DNA of 64,000 bases. Source: Brachybacterium equifaecis. Its GTDB lineage: Bacteria; Actinomycetota; Actinomycetes; Actinomycetales; Dermabacteraceae. The first letter of the stretch is position 1. Every line of letters begins with the position of its first letter. This document shows, piece by piece, positions 58,596 through 64,000 of the stretch. The notes beneath the pieces were generated by a model. It worked only from the letters and a program-made list of their open reading frames with translations, was not told the origin of the DNA and did no database searches. The stretch spans positions 124,001-188,000 of the forward strand of contig NZ_JAKNCJ010000003.1 of the NCBI RefSeq assembly GCF_023509525.1. Reading direction: 5' to 3'. The position numbers were made by a program, and so were the translations under genes.

Positions 58596-60161
58596 TCAGT
58601 CCAGGTAGTCGCGCAGCACCTGGGACCGCGAGGGGTGGCGCAGCTTCGACATGGTCTTCGACTCGATCTGGCGGATCCGCTCGCGCGTGACCCCGTAGAC
58701 CTTGCCGATCTCGTCGAGGGTCTTGGGCTGGCCGTCCTCGAGCCCGAAGCGCATCGAGACGACCCCGGCCTCGCGCTCGGAGAGGGTGTCCAGCACCGAG
58801 TGCAGCTGCTCCTGCAGGAGCGTGAAGCTCACCGCGTCGGCGGGCACCACGGCCTCGGAGTCCTCGATGAGATCGCCGAACTCGCTGTCGCCGTCCTCGC
58901 CGAGAGGGGTGTGCAGGGAGATGGGCTCGCGGCCGTACTTCTGCACCTCGACGACCTTCTCCGGGGTCATGTCGAGCTCCTTGGCGAGCTCCTCCGGGGT
59001 GGGCTCCCGGCCGAGGTCCTGCAGCATCTGGCGCTGCACGCGAGCGAGCTTGTTGATGACCTCGACCATGTGCACGGGGATGCGGATCGTGCGCGCCTGG
59101 TCGGCCATGGCGCGCGTGATCGCCTGGCGGATCCACCACGTCGCGTAGGTCGAGAACTTGTAGCCCTTGGAGTAGTCGAACTTCTCGACCGCGCGGATCA
59201 GGCCCAGGTTGCCCTCCTGGATGAGATCCAGGAACAGCATGCCGCGGCCGGTGTAGCGCTTGGCGAGCGAGACCACCAGGCGCAGGTTCGCCTCGAGCAG
59301 GTGGTCCTTCGCGGCGCGGCCGTCCTCGGCGATGATCGCGAGCTCGCGACCCGCCTTGGTCTTCTTCACGGACTCGTCCCGCTTGAGCTTCTGCTCGGCG
59401 TAGAGGCCGGCCTCGATGCGCTCTGCGAGCTCGACCTCCTGGGCCGCGTTCAGCAGCGCGACCTTTCCGATCTGCTTGAGGTAGTCCTTGACCGGATCGG
59501 CGGTGGCGCCGGCGGTGACGACCTGCTGGGCCGGGGCGTCGTCCTCGGAGGAATCGATCACCAGGCCGGCGGAGTCGTCCTCGCCGTCGTTCTTCGCGGC
59601 GGGCTTGCCCTCGGTCTCCTCGCCATCCTCGTCGGCATCGTCCTCCGGTGCCTCCTCGGCGGGAGCGGCCTTCGCGCGCGAGGTCGCGGGCTTCTTCGCG
59701 GCGGCGCGTGCGCGGGGAGCCCTCGCGGGCGCCTTCTTCTCCTCGGCCTTCTCCTCGACGCCGTCGGCCTCAGCGGGGACCTCGCTCGCAGCGGCGTCGG
59801 CTGCAGCGGCCTCCGCCTCGGCAGCCTTCTTCGCCGCGGCGGTCGTCTTCGCGGCAGTGGTCTTCGATGCAGCGGTCTTCGCGGCAGTGGTCTTCGCGGC
59901 CGTCGACGTCTTCGCAGCAGCGCCCTTGGCGGCTGCCGCGGGCTTCTCCGCCGTGGTCTTCTCCGCCGCAGCCTTCGTCGCGGGAGTCTTGGCCGTGCTC
60001 GCGCTCTTGGCAGCGGTGCTCTTAGCAGTGGTGCTCTTGGTTGCGGTGCTCTTGGTCGCGGCGCTCGTCCGCGCGGTGCCGGCGGTGCTGGACGCGGCCG
60101 ACTTCGCAGCCGTCGCAGTCTCCTCGACAGGGGTGTCAGCGGTGGACTTCGACGCAGTCAC
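58596..60161 (-). CDS. sigA: principal RNA polymerase sigma factor
   Basis: This is the housekeeping sigma-70. Region 1.2 starts near residue 222 ([17 protein letters not shown]), region 2 has [36 protein letters not shown], region 3 [11 protein letters not shown] and region 4.2 [22 protein letters not shown]. The head of about 165 residues is an Ala/Lys/Thr-rich repeat, then an acidic stretch, as in other actinobacterial principal sigmas. GTG at 60161 is preferred over ATG at 60209 because AAGGAG lies five bases before it; it gives 521 residues. A GGAAT-N18-GTT promoter lies upstream. Confidence 0.95.
   Translation of the reverse strand: MTASKSTADTPVEETATAAKSAASSTAGTARTSAATKSTATKSTTAKSTAAKSASTAKTPATKAAAEKTTAEKPAAAAKGAAAKTSTAAKTTAAKTAASKTTAAKTTAAAKKAAEAEAAAADAAASEVPAEADGVEEKAEEKKAPARAPRARAAAKKPATSRAKAAPAEEAPEDDADEDGEETEGKPAAKNDGEDDSAGLVIDSSEDDAPAQQVVTAGATADPVKDYLKQIGKVALLNAAQEVELAERIEAGLYAEQKLKRDESVKKTKAGRELAIIAEDGRAAKDHLLEANLRLVVSLAKRYTGRGMLFLDLIQEGNLGLIRAVEKFDYSKGYKFSTYATWWIRQAITRAMADQARTIRIPVHMVEVINKLARVQRQMLQDLGREPTPEELAKELDMTPEKVVEVQKYGREPISLHTPLGEDGDSEFGDLIEDSEAVVPADAVSFTLLQEQLHSVLDTLSEREAGVVSMRFGLEDGQPKTLDEIGKVYGVTRERIRQIESKTMSKLRHPSRSQVLRDYLD
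59670..60122 (-). repeat. degenerate Ala/Lys/Thr repeat coding for the sigma factor head
   Basis: The DNA is a run of related short units that encode variants of TAAK, with the regular [18 protein letters not shown] pattern in the middle. The protein tract is histone-H1-like and positively charged. Such tracts change length easily by slippage and their repetition makes assembly errors possible. Confidence 0.8.
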
Positions 60162-60313
60162 AGAGTCTCCTTGTTCCGCCGATCCTTCGGGAGCTGGACC
60201 GGACTTCATGGGGCGGGCACGTGCGGGGCGAGACAGACGGGTCCTGGAACCGGGGCGCGGAACCGTGCGCAGGGCGCACGAAGGGACGCTGCCGTCAAGC
60301 CTCGTACTGTACC

Positions 60314-60339
60314 AACGGCGCTCCTGCAGGATCTATTCC
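60314..60339 (-). promoter_or_regulatory. SigR/SigH-type promoter upstream of sigA
   Basis: The minus strand reads GGAAT (60335-60339), 18 bases, GTT (60314-60316), the consensus for oxidative-stress ECF sigma factors of the SigR/SigH type. Transcription would start near 60306, about 145 bases before the GTG. Streptomyces hrdB is known to have a comparable SigR-dependent promoter. Confidence 0.6.
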
Positions 60340-60405
60340 CGCGGCGCCGGATTGTTCTCGGCATCGGCGCCGGAACGCCTCTCGGCGCCCGCGCCACGGC
60401 CGATC

Positions 60406-60816
60406 TCAGCGAGGCTCCGGCACCGCATCCTTGACCGCGAGCACGGGGCACGGGCTCGCGAGCACCACCCGCCGTGCGGCCGCGCCGATGTTCAGCTTGC
60501 CGATCCGCGACTTCTGCCGCAGGCCCACGACGAGCAGCTGCGCGCCCTCCTCCTCCGCCACCTGGAGCAGGAAGTCGCCGACCTCGAGATCCTGCCCGCG
60601 GCGCACCGTGAAGGAGGGGATCTCTTCGCCGCCAGCAGCGGCTGCGATGGCGGCCTGGACCGCGGACTCGTCGGCGCTCGTGCGACCCGCCTCCGGATCA
60701 TGGAAGGCATGGGAGGCGACGACGAGGCCCGCGCCCCGACGGCGCGCCTCCTTCAGCGCGGCGGCGAGCGCAGCATCGCCCTGGCTGGAGGGCGAGTATC
60801 CGACGACGACGCTCAT
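60406..60816 (-). CDS. universal stress protein family protein
   Basis: This 136-residue single-domain protein has the Usp fold: MSVVVGYSPSSQGDAALAAALKEA at the start, DFLLQVAEEEGAQLLVVGLRQKSRIGKLNIGAAARRVVLASPCPVLAV at the end. The nucleotide-binding loop G-x2-x-G-x9-G(S/T) is altered, with GA in place of GS, so ATP binding may be weak. It lies upstream of sigA on the same strand but 244 bases away. Role in stress is inferred from family only. Confidence 0.88.
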   Translation of the reverse strand: MSVVVGYSPSSQGDAALAAALKEARRRGAGLVVASHAFHDPEAGRTSADESAVQAAIAAAAGGEEIPSFTVRRGQDLEVGDFLLQVAEEEGAQLLVVGLRQKSRIGKLNIGAAARRVVLASPCPVLAVKDAVPEPR

Positions 60817-60885
60817 AGGGCGCGATCCTTCCTGCGCAGCGCGCGGGGCTGGGGCTCGCCCGCACCGGCTGATGTGATGCAGACA

Positions 60886-62046
60886 CTACTGCGTGAGCAG
60901 GTCCCTGATCCACCCGGAGAGCTCCGGGCTGGGCAGCAGGAAGCCGTCGTGCCCCTGGTCGCAGTGCACTTCGCGGTGGCGAGCCCCGGGGATGCCCGCG
61001 GGGATCTCCTCCACGAGGGCGGGAGGGAAGAGCCGGTCGGAGTCGATCGCGACGGTGAGGGTGCGCGCGCGCACCCGGCCGAGCGCCGCCCCGATGCCCC
61101 CGCGCCCGCGCCCGACGTCGTGCGTGCTCATCGCGCGCACGAGAGCGAGATACGAATTGGCGTCGAACCGCGCCACGAGCTTGTCGGCGTGGTGATCGAG
61201 ATAGCTGACCACCTGGTGCCGGCCTCCCGCCGCCGGATCCTCCTGGTCCTGCTCCCGGTTGGAGAAGCGCTCCTCGAGCTCATGCGCCGTGCGGTAGGTC
61301 GTGTGGGCGATCCGCCGGGCGATGCCCAGCCCCCGGCGGGGCCCCTGGCCGGCCGGGAGCTCGTAGTAGTCCCCTCCGGCGAAGCCCGCGTCGGCGCAGA
61401 TCACCGTCTCCTGGATGCTGTTCCAGGCGATCTGGTCGGCGCTGGCGCGGGCGCTGCTGGCGATCACGGCGAGCCGCTCGACCTGGTCGGGCCAGGTCAC
61501 CGCCCACTCCAGGGCGCGCATCCCGCCCATGGAGCCGCCGATCACCAGGGCCCAGCGCTCGAGCCCGAGGTGCTCGAGCAGAGCGTGCTCCGCTGCGACC
61601 TGATCGCGCACGGTGAGCGCAGGGAACCGCGAGCCCCATGCGCGCCCGTCGGGCGCCGTCGAGCTCGGACCGGTGCTGCCCTGGCAGCCGCCGAGGACGT
61701 TCGGGGCGATGACGAACCAGCGATCGGTGTCGATGGGCCGGCCGGGGCCCACCAGGTCCTCCCACCATCCAGCGGTGGGATGCGCGGGTCCCGCGGGGCC
61801 GATCACGTGGGAATCACCGGTGAGGGCGTGGAGCACGAGGATCGCGTTGGAGCCGTCCGCGGCGAGCGTCCCCCAGCTCTCGTAGGCCAGCAGCGCATCC
61901 GGGAGAGTGCTCCCGCTCTCGAGTCCGATCGCGCCGAGCGGGAGGAAGCGCCGGTCCCCCCGCCCCAGTTCCGGATGCCAGGCGCCTGCGGGAGGGGCAC
62001 CGCGGCGCGCCGAGGTCGGCAGGCGGTCCGCGGGCGGTGCGCTCAT
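60886..62046 (-). CDS. metX: homoserine O-acetyltransferase
   Basis: MetX acetylates homoserine, the entry step for direct-sulfhydrylation methionine synthesis. The 386-residue alpha/beta hydrolase has nucleophile Ser172 in GGSMGGMRALEW, the early NAILVLHALTGDSH and the late Asp (AIDSDRLFPP) and His (CDQGHDGF) of the triad. The ATG follows the DUF4192 gene by six bases. metY, the usual neighbour, is not in the window downstream. Acetyl versus succinyl specificity is not determined by inspection; acetyl is normal for actinobacteria. Confidence 0.94.
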   Translation of the reverse strand: MSAPPADRLPTSARRGAPPAGAWHPELGRGDRRFLPLGAIGLESGSTLPDALLAYESWGTLAADGSNAILVLHALTGDSHVIGPAGPAHPTAGWWEDLVGPGRPIDTDRWFVIAPNVLGGCQGSTGPSSTAPDGRAWGSRFPALTVRDQVAAEHALLEHLGLERWALVIGGSMGGMRALEWAVTWPDQVERLAVIASSARASADQIAWNSIQETVICADAGFAGGDYYELPAGQGPRRGLGIARRIAHTTYRTAHELEERFSNREQDQEDPAAGGRHQVVSYLDHHADKLVARFDANSYLALVRAMSTHDVGRGRGGIGAALGRVRARTLTVAIDSDRLFPPALVEEIPAGIPGARHREVHCDQGHDGFLLPSPELSGWIRDLLTQ

Positions 62047-62052
62047 CGCTCG

Positions 62053-63273
62053 TCATCTCCTTCGGGAACGGCGCCTAGGAGCGCGGAGGGGGCGGACGGT
62101 GCCGCTCGCCCCGCAGCGCTCCTGGACGGGAGGCGGCTGCCAGGCCGGTGCGATGGAGCTCCCGGCCAGGCGTGCGAGCAAGGGTGCCAGAGGATCGCCG
62201 GGCTGCGCCTCCCGCAGGGCGTCGGCGAGGTCGCCGGCGGTCGCGAACCGGTGGTTCCACCAGGCGAGGACGCTCAGCGCTGCGGTGAGCGCGGACCACG
62301 CCGCCGCTGGATCCCCGCAGACCCGGTGGTCCTCTCCCCCGCGGCCGTCGCCGAGCAGGGCCCGCAGGTCCTCGATGGTCCGATAGTCGTCCCCACCTGC
62401 GCAGACGTTCGCCGGCGGCACGAGCGTAGGGTCGTTCACGAGGTCCCACAGCACCGTCTCGAGCGCCGCCGGACCCTCGAATCCCGTATCCACCAGGAGC
62501 GCCAGGAGCTCCTCCGCGCCGCCGGGCGAGGAGAGGCTCTCGAGCGCAGCGCGCACCTGTTCACAGTGCGTCATGCTGGGCGCGGGATCGGTAGCGCCCG
62601 GTGACTGCCCGGCGAGCGCGGAGAGCGCCGGCGCCGCGCGCTCCCACAGCAGGGAGAGCGGCGCGAGGGGGCGCGGGGCGCGCGCCGCGCTCACGCGGGA
62701 GGCCGCCTGCAGGAGGCGCTGCCGGCGCGCGGTCTCGTCGGCCGGCATCTGCAGCCCGGCATGCGCCGCCTGGAGCGCGACGAGGGTCTCCCGCAGCGGG
62801 GGCAGCGGCTCCTGGGGGCCGATGCCAAGGTCGTAGGCGTCGTCATCGACAGGCTCCAGGAGGACCGGCATGGCCGTGCCGCCTCCGATGACCCAGACCT
62901 CCGGGAGGTCGAACCCGGGCAGGAGGCCCGTGATCCCCGCCAGGAGCCGCACCCCGGCGAGCACCGCGCGATCGCGGCTCTCCTCGGTGCAGGGCTCGAG
63001 GCCGTCCCCGGCGAGGGAGACGGCGAACGCGCCGTCGCATCCGTGCTGCCCGAGCAGAGCGAGCTGGGAGAGGAACTCCTGGGGCGCATCGGCTTCGAGG
63101 ATGACCTCCAGGGGGATGCGCGCGGCGATGGCGCTGCCGCCGGGGCTGCGCCGGCCGACGAGCACGATGCTGTCCCGCGGGACGGTGCCGAGGCAGAGGT
63201 GCGCCTGGGCCAGCAGCTCGGCGGGCTCGTGCGGGCGAAGAATGATGGTGGGCGGATCCGTCGAAAGAGTCAT
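62053..63273 (-). CDS. DUF4192 family protein
   Basis: This 406-residue protein matches DUF4192, an actinobacterial family of unknown function. The N-terminal part has TIILRPHEPAELLAQAHLCLG and PRDSIVLVGRRSP; the C-terminal third includes VLAWWNHRFATAGDLADALREAQPGDPLAPLLARLA, which is the best-conserved block. It ends with a basic tail. The ATG at 63273 has GAAGGA upstream; an earlier in-frame ATG would add low-complexity sequence. It is co-transcribed with metX. Confidence 0.85.
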   Translation of the reverse strand: MTLSTDPPTIILRPHEPAELLAQAHLCLGTVPRDSIVLVGRRSPGGSAIAARIPLEVILEADAPQEFLSQLALLGQHGCDGAFAVSLAGDGLEPCTEESRDRAVLAGVRLLAGITGLLPGFDLPEVWVIGGGTAMPVLLEPVDDDAYDLGIGPQEPLPPLRETLVALQAAHAGLQMPADETARRQRLLQAASRVSAARAPRPLAPLSLLWERAAPALSALAGQSPGATDPAPSMTHCEQVRAALESLSSPGGAEELLALLVDTGFEGPAALETVLWDLVNDPTLVPPANVCAGGDDYRTIEDLRALLGDGRGGEDHRVCGDPAAAWSALTAALSVLAWWNHRFATAGDLADALREAQPGDPLAPLLARLAGSSIAPAWQPPPVQERCGASGTVRPLRAPRRRSRRR

Positions 63274-63401
63274 GACCGGATCCTTCGCCTGCGCCTCCGG
63301 CGGCGCACTGGGGAGGGGGAACATGTGGAAGGCCGTCGACGGGGAGGATTCGCAGCCGCCCCTTCTCAGGCGCAGTGGGGCGCCCATGAAAGGATCGGAG
63401 C

Positions 63402-64000
63402 ATGGATCCTCTCCGCAGCCCGCAGGCCGACGCGACCGCGCTCGCGCAGCTCGACGCGCAGTGCGCCCGCGCCGTCGAGAGCACCCTCCGCTCCGCGCTC
63501 GATCGCCATCGCGAGGACCTCGCCGCGATCGCCCCGGAGGCCGCGCGCATGGCCGACGTGCTCGAGGAGTTCCTGGTCGGCGGGAAGCTGCTGCGCCCGC
63601 GGCTGTGCTTCTGGGGCGGAGTCGCCGCAGCCGGCGATGCGCTCTCCCCCGCCCAGGTTCAGGCGCTCGGCGCGTGCGGGGCGGCCATCGAGCTCGTCCA
63701 GGCCTCGGCCCTTCTCCACGACGATGTCATCGATCGCTCGGAGACGCGGCGGGGTCGCCCGGCCGTCCACATCGCTCTGGCCGAGGAGCACCGCGCGCGT
63801 CGCCTCGACGGGGGCGCGGACCGCTTCGGGGAGGCGGCGGCGATCGTCCTGGGCGATCTCTCGCTGGCGTGGGCGCACGAGCTGATCGCCTCGATCGACG
63901 GCGCACACGCGGAGTTCGCAGCCCTGTGCACCGAGGTGATGGCCGGGCAGCACCTGGACATCCTCCACCAGGCGGGCGGATTCACCTCGCCCGAGAGCGC
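63402..64000 (+). CDS. polyprenyl diphosphate synthase (partial)
   Basis: The window holds the first 199 codons of a trans-isoprenyl diphosphate synthase. Visible motifs are the GGKLLRPRL substrate-binding segment, the first Asp-rich motif in ASALLHDDVIDRSETRRGRPAVH and AIVLGDLSLAWAHELI. The second DDxxD motif would lie beyond the end. Such enzymes make farnesyl-, geranylgeranyl- or longer chains for quinones and cell-wall lipid carriers. ATG at 63402 is preceded by AAGGAT. It is divergent from DUF4192. Chain length cannot be told. Confidence 0.9.
   Translation, partial: MDPLRSPQADATALAQLDAQCARAVESTLRSALDRHREDLAAIAPEAARMADVLEEFLVGGKLLRPRLCFWGGVAAAGDALSPAQVQALGACGAAIELVQASALLHDDVIDRSETRRGRPAVHIALAEEHRARRLDGGADRFGEAAAIVLGDLSLAWAHELIASIDGAHAEFAALCTEVMAGQHLDILHQAGGFTSPES

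Noticed and set aside
58561-58600. Short repeat GCGGCGAGGA at the sigA 3' end, similar to the sequence at the gmk end.
   Set aside because: The similarity is short and GC-driven and there is no perfect unit as at gmk.
59670-60122. Repetitive DNA that might be taken for a CRISPR or satellite array.
   Set aside because: Units are degenerate, in frame and code for the Ala/Lys-rich head of the principal sigma factor, a normal trait in actinobacteria.
60162-60209. Alternative ATG start for sigA, 16 codons upstream.
   Set aside because: The GTG at 60161 has an optimally spaced AAGGAG, whereas the ATG at 60209 has none.

Overview
The window is high-GC actinobacterial chromosome, most like Micrococcales of the Dermabacteraceae/Brachybacterium type. 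This rests on GTG starts, dense ATGA/GTGA stop-start overlaps, many TAGGNT boxes 6-7 nt before start codons, and lineage markers (mihF, HGxxPAAW protein, DUF3093, DUF4193, DUF3710, DUF3159, DUF4192, DUF5998, SepH, mycobacterial-type PyrR, ceoB/ceoC-like pair, sigma factor with an Ala/Lys-rich head). No tRNA, rRNA, IS element, prophage or CRISPR array was found. The species assignment is an inference.

Region 1 (10-17609, minus strand) is biosynthesis and information processing. From upstream to downstream it runs efp, nusB, then the pyrimidine operon pyrR-pyrB-pyrC-PH-like protein-carA-carB-pyrF. It continues with mihF-gmk-rpoZ-coaBC-metK and ends with hisI-trpE and three small membrane proteins; trpC probably lies just before position 1. 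A hairpin that overlaps the pyrR ribosome-binding site looks like a PyrR translational control site.

Region 2 (17794-33187) holds a satD/membrane-protein pair, an ABC-F ATPase, and one AT-richer gene for a Tat-exported surface protein. The suf operon follows (sufR-sufB-sufD-Rieske ferredoxin-sufC-sufT), without sufS or sufU. Divergent from it are a glutathionyl-hydroquinone-reductase-like gene, an ABC-2 transporter, ctaA, map, and a Phd/RelE-like toxin-antitoxin pair, which is the second accessory element.

Region 3 (33188-45918) has aconitase, an RNA methyltransferase and a KimA-like potassium importer divergent from a ceoB/ceoC-like pair of RCK proteins. After these come DUF3159, an OB-fold protein, DUF3710, dut, DUF3093, DUF4193 and sepH. 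This gene order closely follows the mycobacterial dut neighbourhood.

Region 4 (45921-64000) has a phosphodiesterase-family protein, DUF5998 and a GNAT/acyl-CoA synthetase fusion. It also has a second type II topoisomerase split into parC (plus strand) and parE (minus strand), with a hexose-6-phosphate epimerase, a phosphoesterase and hisF between them. A zinc-ribbon protein, the principal sigma factor, a universal stress protein, metX, DUF4192 and the first part of a polyprenyl synthetase complete it.

Most of the window is conserved core genome. The points most worth a second look are regulatory: the PyrR-type hairpin, a SufR-like operator, a GGAAT-N18-GTT promoter before the sigma factor, a perfect palindrome before aconitase, phased repeats before the toxin-antitoxin pair, and a window-wide leaderless-promoter signature.
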